Of a stretch of DNA of 14,325 nucleotides, positions 1-7,577 are shown piece after piece. The stretch is from Armatimonadota bacterium (GTDB taxonomy: Bacteria > Sysuimicrobiota > Sysuimicrobiia > Sysuimicrobiales > JACQTN01). The DNA lies in assembly GCA_016210785.1 (NCBI GenBank), contig JACQTN010000448.1:1-14325 (forward strand), in the 5' to 3' direction. Every line of letters begins with the position of its first letter. Positions within the stretch are counted from its first letter, which is position 1. The position numbers and the translations under genes are program-made. The notes under the pieces are model-generated. The model saw only the letters and a list, made by a program, of their open reading frames with translations. It was not told where the DNA came from and searched no databases.

Positions 1-452
1 ATCAGCAGGAGGCCGAGCCAGAAGACGGGCATGGACAGGCCGAAGAACGCCGCCATGGTCACCATCTGGTCGGCCGGGGAATTCCGGTGGACGGCGGAGT
101 AGACCCCCAGGGGGATGGCGACGAGCACCGTGAGCAGGAGCGCGGCGCCGGACAGCAGGAGCGTGTTGGGCATCTGCCTGACGATGATGTCGCGCACGGG
201 TCGCCCCAGAAGGAACGAGCGCCCCATGTCGCCCCGGAGGACATTCTTCACCCAGCGCCAGTACTGGATGTGAAGGGGCTGGTCGAGGCCCATCAACTGC
301 CCCATCTGCTCGCGCTGCTCGCGGGTCATGTAGGGGTCCAGCAGGATGCTCGGGCCTCCCGGCGCGAGCAGGACCATCGCGTAGGCCACGAAGCTGACGA
401 CGAGCAGCAGCACCACCGACTGAACCAGCCGTGACAGTTGATAGCGTCTCAT
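1..452 (-). CDS. dppB: DppB/OppB-type ABC transporter permease, N-terminal part (cut by window edge)
   Basis: This is an inner-membrane permease subunit of a peptide/nickel-type ABC importer. Only the first 150 residues are present, and the frame stays open to the left edge. The start MRRYQLSRLVQS leads into a first membrane segment at about residues 9-31. A periplasmic stretch follows with family-typical features: LAPGGP at 29-34, MGLDQPLHIQYWRW at 54-67 and GDMGRSF at 74-80. The second segment is at about 97-120 (NTLLL to PLGVYSA) and a third begins near 131. The ATG overlaps the stop of the asparaginase-fold gene as ATGA, so translation is probably coupled; I see no strong SD. A DppC partner, ATPases and binding protein would be expected further left. 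The family is clear, but the substrate (dipeptide, oligopeptide, other amide or metal chelate) cannot be read from the permease. Confidence 0.93.
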   Translation of the reverse strand, partial: MRRYQLSRLVQSVVLLLVVSFVAYAMVLLAPGGPSILLDPYMTREQREQMGQLMGLDQPLHIQYWRWVKNVLRGDMGRSFLLGRPVRDIIVRQMPNTLLLSGAALLLTVLVAIPLGVYSAVHRNSPADQMVTMAAFFGLSMPVFWLGLLL

Positions 453-1438
453 GGCGCCACCGTGCGAAATGCCGCCCGGATCTCGTCCTCGCCGCGGGCG
501 TGGGCCAGGGCCACCATCAGCAGCAGCCGCGCCTTGTGGGACGGGAGATCGCCCGCCGGAATAACACCCGCCTCCCCCAGTTCCACCATGGCCGCGGAGG
601 CGGTCAGCGAGACGCGGCCCAGCGGGGAGCGCGTGGAGATCACCACCGGGACACCCCGGTCGTGGGTCTCCCGGATGGCCGGGAGGAGATCAGACGGCAG
701 CGCGCCGTACCCGGGCAGTCCCTCCAGGACGAGCCCGCGTGCGCCCGACGCCACGGACGCGCGCACCAGCCGGTCGTCCGCACCCTGCACGACTTTGATC
801 ACGTCCACCGGGCCGACGATGTCCTCGGTGGGAAAGGTGTAGCGGCACGCCGGCGACCGGTAGTAGATCACCTCGCCCCCGTCCACGCACCCCAGCGGAC
901 CCGAGCCCGGCGAGACGAACGCGGCCGGGCTCGAGGCATGGTCCTTGGTCACGTCGCGGGCGGCGTGCAGCTCTCCATTCATGCAGACCATGACACCCTT
1001 CTGGCGCGACTCGGGCGAGGTGGCGGCTCGCAGCGAGTTCAGCAGGTTGCGACGACCGTCCCACTCGGGCCAGGACGCGTGGTACATCGCACCGGTGCCG
1101 ATGACCGGCTTGTCCCCCCTGACCAGAAGGTCGGCGAGGAAACACGTGTCCTCGAGAGTCGTCGTCCCGTGCGAGATGACGGCCCCGGTCACCTCCGGCC
1201 GCCGGAGCGCGGCGTTGACCTGACGGCACAGGTCGGCGGCGACCTGCGGTGTCATGTTCCCGCCCCTGACCAGGCTGAGGTCCACGAGTTCGATCCGCGC
1301 GACGTCCCGGTGGCCGGGAATGCGCCGCAGCACTTCCTCGCCGCGCAACGCCGGCGCATAACCCCGCGCCGGGTCCTCCGGCAGGAGCGACGCGATCGTC
1401 CCTCCGGTCGCAAAGAGAACCACGGTCGGCAGGCTCAC
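449..1438 (-). CDS. Asparaginase-fold amidohydrolase with altered substrate-binding residues
   Basis: This is a 329-residue protein of the bacterial L-asparaginase/glutaminase family, cytoplasmic with no signal peptide. The N-terminal motif FATGGTIAS places the nucleophile Thr at 14. The second motif at 89-94 reads SHGTTT, and Lys165 lies in ARDVTK; these correspond to Thr12, Thr89 and Lys162 of E. coli asparaginase II. Two substrate-binding positions differ. The Asp of HGTDT (Asp90) is Thr93, and the Ser58 region reads RGGNMTP, putting glycine at the equivalent position. Asp90 and Ser58 hold the amino acid head group in classical enzymes, so L-asparagine may not be the substrate. Other family features remain: GAMYHASWPEWDG at 116-128, and GPLG at 180-183. 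I chose GTG 1438 because GGGGAGGA lies 8 nt upstream. A GTG at 1459, overlapping the previous stop as GTGA, would add 7 residues but has no visible SD. It lies in an operon between a CocE-type hydrolase and DppB. Confidence 0.9.
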   Translation of the reverse strand: MSLPTVVLFATGGTIASLLPEDPARGYAPALRGEEVLRRIPGHRDVARIELVDLSLVRGGNMTPQVAADLCRQVNAALRRPEVTGAVISHGTTTLEDTCFLADLLVRGDKPVIGTGAMYHASWPEWDGRRNLLNSLRAATSPESRQKGVMVCMNGELHAARDVTKDHASSPAAFVSPGSGPLGCVDGGEVIYYRSPACRYTFPTEDIVGPVDVIKVVQGADDRLVRASVASGARGLVLEGLPGYGALPSDLLPAIRETHDRGVPVVISTRSPLGRVSLTASAAMVELGEAGVIPAGDLPSHKARLLLMVALAHARGEDEIRAAFRTVAP

Positions 1439-1446
1439 GCCGGTCG

Positions 1447-1454
1447 TCCTCCCC
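1447..1454 (-). promoter_or_regulatory. Ribosome binding site deciding the start of the asparaginase-fold gene
   Basis: On the minus strand this reads GGGGAGGA, 8 nt before GTG at 1438. It lies inside the longer reading frame that would begin at GTG 1459. That upstream start has no comparable SD, so the shorter protein is preferred. Confidence 0.65.
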
Positions 1455-1455
1455 G

Positions 1456-3258
1456 TCACGCCGGAATGATGGGCAGGATCACGTGCGACGCACGGGCGGC
1501 GTCGTGGAAGATGCTCTGGACCGCCCTCTGGGTCACCCGGTCCACGCCGAGGGGACCGCCCGTGTTGGGGTTGACGTCGAAGCGCGGGAAGTTGGACGAA
1601 GAGACGTGGAGCCGGATGCGGTGCCCTTTTTGAAAGACGACGCTGGTCGGGTAGAGCGTGATGGTGAACTCATAGGGAACCCCTGGCTCCAGCAGCTCGG
1701 GCTCCTCCCGCGAGCGCCGGTAGCGGGCGCGGATGATGGAGTCCCCGATGTTGAGCTCGTACCCTTCCGGGTAATCCACGCTGGGCGGGTAGACGTCGAT
1801 CAGCTTGGCGGTGAAGTCCGTGTCCGGCGCCGTCGAGGCCGCCCAGAGCGTGACCACCACGGCGCCGGTGACCTCAATATCCTCCTCCAGCGGGGGCGTG
1901 GAGAAGACCAGGACGTCCGCGCGGGACGACAGCGGGAGCGTGTCCCTGGCCCCATAGACGTGAGGACCGCCGCGCTGGTCGAACCCGCCCCCCGGCATGA
2001 TGTCGTGGCCGACCGAGAGGTTCCCGCCGATGGTCGGCACGGGGTCCTCGGGATCGTAGGCGTAGCGCGATGGCGCGGCGCCCCCAGGCGGCCGCGTGGG
2101 GGCGAGACCGCCTCCGGGCTGCAGAAAAAACGGCGTGTACGCGGTCCGCGCCAGGGGCCATTCCCGCTCGAACCGCCACCGCCCGCCGACATCCAGCTTG
2201 CCCGAGCCCGCGAGCCGGCGCCCGGACCCGCCGCCCATCACGAAGATCCGCACGGGCGGCTTCTCCAGGATGCCGTTCTGCGCGCCTTTCAGCACCGCGT
2301 CAAACCAGCGCAGGCGGAAGTCGTTGTAGCCGAGCGCCGCGTCCGGGCCGAAATCGGCGTCCCCCGCGTACGACAGGTCCATGTTGCCAGTACCGTGAAT
2401 CCACGGTCCCATGATCAACCTGATGGGGCCGCGCTTCCGGCGGGTCAGCTCCACGTAGTTGGTCACCGTGGAGCGCGCGTAGGAGTCGTACCAGGACCCC
2501 AGCAGGTAAATGGGCACGTCGGCGTGCTGATCATAGAGCCCCTCGATGGAGTAGCCGGGGCGGCTGGACCAGTACTCGTCGTACTCGCCGTGCTGCCAGA
2601 TATCCAGCACCCAACGCTCGTAAGACGGGAGATGGCGCAGCGGGGTCAGACCTTCCTTGGGCGGCAGGTGCTTGAGCCACGAGCGCAGATCCGCCCACGC
2701 CCGCTGGAGAGCCAGCCGCTTCGCCGGATCAACCGCCGCCTCCCTGGACGTGAGCGCCATGTTGAACGCGTAGATCAGGAACCGGACCTCCAGGGCTCCG
2801 CCCTGCCGCATGGAGGCCGTGTGATAGTTGTGGAACCCGTCGGCCACGAACTGGCTGGTCAGGCCGGGCGGATCGAATGCCGCCAGGCTGGTCTGGGTGC
2901 AGGCGGCATAGGACAGCCCTATGGTCGCCACCCGCCCATCGCACCAGGGCTGCCGGCGCACCCACTCCAGGGTCTCCACGCCGTCCGGGCCTTCGTTGGC
3001 GAACGGATACCACTCACCCTCGGACCCGTGGCGGCCCCGGACGTCTTGCAGCACGACGGCGTAGCCCCGGCGCGCAAAATACTTGGCGGCCAGCACCAGG
3101 TTGCTGTTGAGTTTGTTGTAGGGCGTGCGTTCCATCAACGCCGGCCACGGCCCCGCTGTCCCGTCGGGCAGGTACACGTCCGTCGCCAGACGGGTGCCGT
3201 CCTGAAGCCGCACGAAGAGGTTCCGCTCCCAACTGACCTCGGTCAACACCTCCGTCAC
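1456..3258 (-). CDS. CocE/NonD family (peptidase S15) alpha/beta hydrolase
   Basis: This 600-residue serine hydrolase belongs to the family of cocaine esterase and X-Pro dipeptidyl-peptidase, which cleave esters or amides. The N-terminal part is an alpha/beta-hydrolase domain with DGTRLATDVYLP at 20-31 and LQDVRGRHGSEG at 70-81. The likely triad is Ser116 in GLSYAA, Asp258 in GSWYDSY and His288 in MGPWIHG. Alanine replaces the second glycine of the usual GxSYGG. A helical cap lies at about 145-245, and a PepX_C-type beta-sandwich occupies about 390-600, ending with HRIRLHVSSSNFPRFD. Length is normal for the family. GTG 3258 overlaps the upstream stop as GTGA and has AGGAGG 6 nt before it; a longer frame upstream is antisense-like, Arg-rich sequence. 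There is no clear signal peptide, so the protein is probably cytoplasmic. Neighbouring peptidases and peptide permease favour an amide or peptide substrate, but an ester is equally possible from sequence. Confidence 0.93.
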   Translation of the reverse strand: MTEVLTEVSWERNLFVRLQDGTRLATDVYLPDGTAGPWPALMERTPYNKLNSNLVLAAKYFARRGYAVVLQDVRGRHGSEGEWYPFANEGPDGVETLEWVRRQPWCDGRVATIGLSYAACTQTSLAAFDPPGLTSQFVADGFHNYHTASMRQGGALEVRFLIYAFNMALTSREAAVDPAKRLALQRAWADLRSWLKHLPPKEGLTPLRHLPSYERWVLDIWQHGEYDEYWSSRPGYSIEGLYDQHADVPIYLLGSWYDSYARSTVTNYVELTRRKRGPIRLIMGPWIHGTGNMDLSYAGDADFGPDAALGYNDFRLRWFDAVLKGAQNGILEKPPVRIFVMGGGSGRRLAGSGKLDVGGRWRFEREWPLARTAYTPFFLQPGGGLAPTRPPGGAAPSRYAYDPEDPVPTIGGNLSVGHDIMPGGGFDQRGGPHVYGARDTLPLSSRADVLVFSTPPLEEDIEVTGAVVVTLWAASTAPDTDFTAKLIDVYPPSVDYPEGYELNIGDSIIRARYRRSREEPELLEPGVPYEFTITLYPTSVVFQKGHRIRLHVSSSNFPRFDVNPNTGGPLGVDRVTQRAVQSIFHDAARASHVILPIIPA

Positions 3259-5642
3259 GCGTCGCCTCCTGTGGCCAGCGGGATGCGCGCGCCGGCCGCC
3301 ATGGTCGACGGTCGGGCGGCGGCCACCGCGTTCAGTACCTGTTGCGGGTCCACGGGGACACATCTCAGCGCCGCTCCAAAGGGACGCAGCGCATCCTCCA
3401 CCGCCGCCACGATCACCGCCGGCGCCGGAATGATCCCGGCTTCCCCAACGCCCTTGACGCCGAGGGGGTTATCCGGCAAGTCAGCGGGCGAATGCTCGGC
3501 GACGACCGGTGGGACCTCGGCCGCTGTCGGCAGCAGGAAATCCATGAACGTCGCCGTCAGCAATTGCCCGCCGGCATCGTAGTGGATGCGCTCGTAGAGC
3601 GCGCCGCCGATGCCCTGCGCGACGCCGCCGACCACCTGCCCTTCCACGATGGCCGGGTTCAACACCACACCGCAGTCGTGCACGACCCAATATCCCAGGA
3701 CCTGGACCCGCCCGGTGGAGGGGTCCACCTCCACGAGCGATGCGTGGGCGCCCGCCCCATAGGTCGGCTCGGTGCGCTGGTGGTACGCGGTCGCGGCAAG
3801 GCCGGGGTCGAGCGCCGTGGGCGGGTTGTTCCGCATCGGGTCGGCGGCCCGGGCGACCTGGGCCAGCGTGAGGGAGCGGCTGGGAGCTCCGCGCACAAAG
3901 AGGTGACTGTCGCGGCAGACCAGGTCGGCGGGCGTCGTTTCCAGGAGGTGCGCCGCCAGACGCAGCGCCTTCTGCCGGACCTCCTGAGCGGCGGCCAGGA
4001 CGGCGTTGCCGGCGGTCACAGCCGTCCGGGACCCGAAGGTACCCACGCCATAGGGAATGGCGCGGGTATCACCGCCTACGACGCGGATATTCTCCGGCCG
4101 CACACCCAGCACGTCCGCGGCAATCTGGGCAAGAACGGTCTCGTGCCCCTGTCCCTGCGACGCCGCGCCCGTCGCGACCAGGACCTCGCCAAGCGCGTCG
4201 ACCGACACTCTCGCGCTCTCGTAGGAACCCTGGGCGGTGTTCTCCACGTAGCAGGCGAGACCGACACCCAGGTGCCGGCCCTGCCGGCGCGCCTCCTCCT
4301 GCATCGTGCGGAGGCCGGCATACCCGGCCAGACCCACCAGACGCTCCAGCGCCGCCGGGTAGTCCCCCGTGTCGTAGCGCACAGGGGCCCCGCTGCGGCT
4401 GCTCAGCCCGTTGTCGTAGGGGAACTCCTCCGGACGGATCAGGTTCCGGCGCCTGACCTCCACCGGATCGACTCCGGCGGCCTGCGCCACCCGGTCCACC
4501 ATGCGGTTGATGACGAAGCAGGCCTGCGGGCGCCCGGACCCCCGGTAGGGTGTGGTCGGCACGCAGTGCGTGTACACGACGGCGCCTTCGATGGAACAAT
4601 GGGGAATCCGGTACGGCCCCGGCAGCGTGGTGGCGGTATTGAACACCGATCCGGAGCCGTAGGGGGTGTACGCGCCAGCAGCGTGCAGGAAACTGTCTTC
4701 AAACGCGAGCACCGTGCCGTCCGCCCTCGCGGCGATCCGCGCGTGATGGACCTGCTCGGCCTGATGGGATGTGGCCATGAAACTCTCGCGCCGGTCTTCC
4801 ACCCATTTGACAGGCCGCTGCAGGCGCAGGGCGAGCACGGGCAGGACGAATTCCTCCGCATAGTACATCAGCTTGGCGCCAAACCCGCCCCCCACATCCG
4901 GCGCCACGACGTGCACAAGCCCCTCCGGCAGGCCGAGAATCTGCACGAGGGCCCGCCGGAGGTTGAACGGATGCTGCGTGCTGGACCAGACGAGGAGCCC
5001 GTCCTGCGGGTCGTGCCACGCCACCACCCCGCGCGTCTCCATGGACTGGGCGGATCCCCGGGAGAGCCGAAACGTCTCCTCCCGCACGATCGGAGCCTCG
5101 CGAAACGCCCGCGCCGCGTCCCCGCACTGCATGTGAAAACGCAGTGCCACGTTGGTGCCGAACTGCGGGTGGAGCAGCGGCGCCCCCGGGCGCAGCGCCT
5201 CTTCCACATCGGCCACGGCCGGGAGGGGTTCGTATGTGACCGCAACGGCCTCCAGCGCGTCCTCCGCGGCGTAGGGCGTGTCGGCCACGACGGCGGCCAC
5301 GGGCTCACCCACATAGCGGACGACGCGGTCGGCGAGCGGAGGCGCGGTGATCGCCTTCATGTCGGGATGGGGGCGGATCACCGGGATCGGCGCCTTCAGA
5401 AACGGCGCGAGCGTCGCGTAGTCGATGGCCGCCACCACACCGGGAACGCGGAGCGCCGCGGTCGCATCAACCCCCACGAGCCGCGCCGCGGCGTGAGGGC
5501 TGCGCACGAACGCGACGTGGAGCAGCCCGGGTACCTGAATGTCGTTGAGGAAGCGGCCCCGGCCGCGCAGAAGGCGCTCGTGGGACAACTGGCGGTGGGG
5601 CGTTCCTACATAGGCGCCTGACACGAGCGCGCCTCCCGTCAT
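3255..5642 (-). CDS. Xanthine/aldehyde dehydrogenase family molybdopterin-binding large subunit (copy 1)
   Basis: This 795-residue catalytic subunit belongs to the xanthine oxidase/CO dehydrogenase family, which hydroxylates aldehydes or N-heterocycles at a Mo-pyranopterin centre. Visible in order are the N-terminal GRGRFLNDI (27-35), STQHPF with Gln223 (bovine XDH Gln767), GGGFGAK (251-257), PYRGSGRPQA with Arg367 (bovine Arg880), SQGQGHE (495-501, pterin contact) and GVKGVGEAG with catalytic Glu734 (bovine Glu1261). It lacks the AYxCSFR loop of true CO dehydrogenase. Leu258 replaces the purine-binding Glu802 of XDH, so CO and purines are unlikely substrates. No 2Fe-2S or FAD subunit lies beside it. 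It starts 12 nt after the M28 gene. ATG 5642 has only a weak SD (GCGGA); GTG 5624, preceded by GGGAGG at 7 nt, is an equally good start and gives 789 residues. Confidence 0.94.
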   Translation of the reverse strand: MTGGALVSGAYVGTPHRQLSHERLLRGRGRFLNDIQVPGLLHVAFVRSPHAAARLVGVDATAALRVPGVVAAIDYATLAPFLKAPIPVIRPHPDMKAITAPPLADRVVRYVGEPVAAVVADTPYAAEDALEAVAVTYEPLPAVADVEEALRPGAPLLHPQFGTNVALRFHMQCGDAARAFREAPIVREETFRLSRGSAQSMETRGVVAWHDPQDGLLVWSSTQHPFNLRRALVQILGLPEGLVHVVAPDVGGGFGAKLMYYAEEFVLPVLALRLQRPVKWVEDRRESFMATSHQAEQVHHARIAARADGTVLAFEDSFLHAAGAYTPYGSGSVFNTATTLPGPYRIPHCSIEGAVVYTHCVPTTPYRGSGRPQACFVINRMVDRVAQAAGVDPVEVRRRNLIRPEEFPYDNGLSSRSGAPVRYDTGDYPAALERLVGLAGYAGLRTMQEEARRQGRHLGVGLACYVENTAQGSYESARVSVDALGEVLVATGAASQGQGHETVLAQIAADVLGVRPENIRVVGGDTRAIPYGVGTFGSRTAVTAGNAVLAAAQEVRQKALRLAAHLLETTPADLVCRDSHLFVRGAPSRSLTLAQVARAADPMRNNPPTALDPGLAATAYHQRTEPTYGAGAHASLVEVDPSTGRVQVLGYWVVHDCGVVLNPAIVEGQVVGGVAQGIGGALYERIHYDAGGQLLTATFMDFLLPTAAEVPPVVAEHSPADLPDNPLGVKGVGEAGIIPAPAVIVAAVEDALRPFGAALRCVPVDPQQVLNAVAAARPSTMAAGARIPLATGGDA
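3265..3270 (-). promoter_or_regulatory. Ribosome binding site deciding the start of the CocE-type gene
   Basis: AGGAGG on the minus strand sits 6 nt before GTG 3258. It lies within the last codons of the upstream molybdenum hydroxylase gene, consistent with coupled translation at the GTGA junction. Confidence 0.8.
5632..5637 (-). promoter_or_regulatory. Alternative ribosome binding site for molybdenum hydroxylase copy 1
   Basis: GGGAGG on the minus strand lies 7 nt before an in-frame GTG at 5624, which is codon 7 of the ATG 5642 reading. It is stronger than the SD before the ATG, so translation may begin at 5624. Confidence 0.5.
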
Positions 5643-5654
5643 CGCACGTTCCGC

Positions 5655-7319
5655 CTAGCCTCCCTTGCCCGCCGGAAGGACATCCTCCACCCGGCGGCAG
5701 GCGCGGCGCAGAGCCTCGACCAGTTCATTCCTGGCCCGCGCCAAATCGACCATCAGGAACTTCGCCTGATCGGAGTCGGGATCGAGGGGACCCAGGCGCC
5801 GCACGCCCTGGAGTTTCGGCAAAAACGGCACTTCGTAGGCCGGGTCAGGGATAAATCGGCCGGCGATGGTGTAGGTAGCCGAGATGAGGATGCGGCCCAG
5901 ATCCTGCAGGCAGGCGTTGATCGCTCGCGGTGACACCGCAGCCTCGGGGAGTCGCCGGCAGAGCCGCTCCAACGTGCCGGCCAAGTTGATGGTGGACGAA
6001 AGGTCAAACTTCCCCTCGGCGGCCCTGGCCAAGTCTTCCAGGTTGGTGCGGATGTCGGCGGCGCTCGCGGCATAGTCCAGGGGGAGGACCGGATCGCCCA
6101 ACAGGCGGCCGAGAACGAGACCGACGATGCGCGTGTCACGCACCAGCCGGTCAGGATCGATTTTGTCCACGGTGTCGTGGGACGTATGCCACCACCAGCC
6201 CAGCCACCCTTCGCGCTGCACGGCGATGTACCCGAACAGCATGGGGATACCGATCCCCATGAAGGACTGGTCGGAGTTGCGTCCAGCCCGCTGGGCGTCC
6301 AGGACGGCGCCGGCCACTTCCTTGACCGCCCATTTACCCAGGCCCGCCGTCTCGGGCATGGAGTTGGTTCTGAAGACGTCGCAGTCCAGGGCGCCCAGAG
6401 AATCCACATTCAGGTGCGCGACACAGTTCTCGTCGAGGTCGGACCAAAACTGGTCGGCATACCAGGCCGAGGAGGAGTACCGGCCCTGGGAATGACCGGA
6501 CCAGACAGCGTAGCGCAGGCCGCGCCGCATGCCGCCGCGCTGCCCGGCGGCCAGGCGGGCCAGTTCCAACATGGCGGCATTCGCGCTGCCGTTGTCCATG
6601 GCGCCGTGGTACCAGCTGTCCGCGTGAGCGGCGAAGAGGACGTACTTTTCGGGCTCGGCCTCGGCATGACCGGGCGCCAGGTCCGCCACCACAATGGGCG
6701 TCTTGGTCCAGCCCGTCTGCACCCGGGTGGTAAAGTGGACCCGCACGGGTCCCTGCCGGCAGAGCGCCCGGAGGCCTTCCCCATCGGTCAGACTGACGGA
6801 AAGAATGTGCAGACGGGGAAGTTGCGCGACATTGCTTTCCCCTGGACTCCCCCACACGGGCGAGGATCCCGATTGGTGGGCGTAGCGGCCGTTCATGCAG
6901 ATGATGCCCTTCGCCCCGACCTTGCCTGCGTGCACCGCGTGGTGGGGACGTGAGCGGCCCTCGACGAGTGCGACCTTTCCGGCCGCACCGGCAGCCGCGA
7001 ACTCCGACGCGGTCCCCTTGCCCGCATCCACCACTTCCACTGCCACACCATCCGGTCCGGTGGGCAGACCAAAGGCGTTGGCCACGCAGGGGATCTCTTG
7101 CCGCCGGGGTTCCACCAAGACAAGCGCGGCCTCTCCCGGCAGGCTGACGTACGCGTCGTGCAGGATCAGCCGGGTGGCGTAGCCCAGAGCGGTGAACTCC
7201 CGCTCGATGTAGCGCGCGGCCTCCAGTTCTTCCGGCGTGCCCGCATGGCGGGCCCACTGGGAAATCGTGCGGGTGTACTGCATCAGCCGGTCTGCGGAGA
7301 CCTGCCCCGTGTCCAGCAT
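5655..7319 (-). CDS. M28-like (zinc aminopeptidase fold) protein with PA-like insert and substituted Glu-Glu motif
   Basis: This 554-residue protein resembles family M28 metallopeptidases. A region at about 90-200 looks like a protease-associated (PA) insert: GKVALVEG at 114-121 and VGAKGIICMNGR at 134-145. The metallopeptidase core has HADSWYHGAMDNGS at 232-245, giving ligands His232 and Asp242. NVDSLG supplies Asp306, and WHTSHDTVDKID supplies His378. The usual adjacent Glu-Glu (general base plus metal ligand) is absent; the equivalent stretch reads WSGHSQGRYSSS (273-284), with His276 and Ser277 there. A helical C-terminal extension covers about 400-554. No N-terminal secretion signal is seen. 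ATG 7319 was chosen: it has GGAG 8 nt upstream and starts the conserved-looking sequence. A frame reaching 7484 would translate through the intergenic palindromes. It is the first gene of the leftward operon. Activity may be aminopeptidase, another amidohydrolase, or lost. Confidence 0.88.
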   Translation of the reverse strand: MLDTGQVSADRLMQYTRTISQWARHAGTPEELEAARYIEREFTALGYATRLILHDAYVSLPGEAALVLVEPRRQEIPCVANAFGLPTGPDGVAVEVVDAGKGTASEFAAAGAAGKVALVEGRSRPHHAVHAGKVGAKGIICMNGRYAHQSGSSPVWGSPGESNVAQLPRLHILSVSLTDGEGLRALCRQGPVRVHFTTRVQTGWTKTPIVVADLAPGHAEAEPEKYVLFAAHADSWYHGAMDNGSANAAMLELARLAAGQRGGMRRGLRYAVWSGHSQGRYSSSAWYADQFWSDLDENCVAHLNVDSLGALDCDVFRTNSMPETAGLGKWAVKEVAGAVLDAQRAGRNSDQSFMGIGIPMLFGYIAVQREGWLGWWWHTSHDTVDKIDPDRLVRDTRIVGLVLGRLLGDPVLPLDYAASAADIRTNLEDLARAAEGKFDLSSTINLAGTLERLCRRLPEAAVSPRAINACLQDLGRILISATYTIAGRFIPDPAYEVPFLPKLQGVRRLGPLDPDSDQAKFLMVDLARARNELVEALRRACRRVEDVLPAGKGG

Positions 7320-7402
7320 CGCCCACGCTCCAGGTGGCCCGGCATAGAGTGCAATGCTGTGTGGCGCGGTTGAGTTTTTGTCATCAGGACGGCGATTGGA
7401 CG

Positions 7403-7413
7403 CGAATAATTCG
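7403..7413. promoter_or_regulatory. Short palindrome, possible operator half of a tandem pair
   Basis: CGAATAATTCG is a perfect 5-bp inverted repeat around one central A. It shares the GAATA(A)TTC core with the larger palindrome whose centre lies about 20 bp to the right, close to two helical turns. Both are in the divergent intergenic region, so a shared DNA-binding protein is plausible. This is inference. Confidence 0.4.
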
Positions 7414-7416
7414 GCC

Positions 7417-7438
7417 TGAGCAGGAATATTCCTGCTCA
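7417..7438. promoter_or_regulatory. Perfect 22-bp palindrome in the divergent intergenic region, candidate operator
   Basis: Half-site TGAGCAGGAAT is followed directly by its exact reverse complement; the dyad centre lies between 7427 and 7428. It sits 98 bp upstream of the M28 start on one side and 139 bp upstream of the rightward gene on the other. No T-tract follows in either direction, so a terminator is unlikely. Position between divergent genes fits binding of a dimeric regulator to control one or both. No regulator gene is present in the window. Confidence 0.6.
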
Positions 7439-7516
7439 AGGCGGGAAATCTCTGACACCGCACCGAACGAGGCGCGTGGCACACCGGAGGGATGTTTCGT
7501 CGGCACGCCAGGCGCC

Positions 7517-7545
7517 GCGCACGGTGCGCCGGCCGCCGGGCGGCC
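7517..7545. repeat. Two adjacent GC-rich inverted repeats upstream of the rightward gene
   Basis: GCGCA-CGG-TGCGC (7517-7529) and GGCCGCC-G-GGCGGCC (7531-7545) are back-to-back perfect inverted repeats that end 15 nt before the SD of the decarboxylase-like gene. The very short loops favour DNA palindromes or small leader hairpins. GC-rich DNA yields such repeats by chance more often, so function is uncertain. Confidence 0.4.
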
Positions 7546-7560
7546 TATTCTGACCAGGCG

Positions 7561-7566
7561 AGGAGG
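7561..7566 (+). promoter_or_regulatory. Ribosome binding site of the decarboxylase-like gene
   Basis: AGGAGG lies 11 nt before ATG 7578. The spacing is a little long but it is the only good SD here. The rest of the 258-bp region (7320-7577) holds the palindromes listed separately. No convincing paired -35/-10 promoter was found on either strand. Confidence 0.6.
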
Positions 7567-7577
7567 CGAGCACGGGA

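Noticed and set aside
431..1633. Long plus-strand open frame opposite the asparaginase-fold and CocE genes
   Set aside because: Arg/His/Gly-rich composition with no recognisable motif; lies antisense to clearly coding genes in GC-rich DNA.
1483..5621. Very long plus-strand open frames opposite the CocE and first molybdenum hydroxylase genes
   Set aside because: Shadow frames; the minus-strand proteins carry catalytic motifs, whereas these show only low-complexity Arg/Pro/His content.
3255..5642. Carbon monoxide dehydrogenase (CoxL) assignment for molybdenum hydroxylase copy 1
   Set aside because: The active-site loop reads PYRGSGR rather than AYxCSFR, so form I CO dehydrogenase is not supported.
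7378..7410. Possible rightward promoter: TTGTCA (7378) with AATAAT (7405)
   Set aside because: The 21-nt spacing is too long for a standard sigma-70 promoter.
7320..7484. N-terminal extension of the M28-like protein to 7484
   Set aside because: It would translate the intergenic palindromes, and the ATG at 7319 has its own SD.
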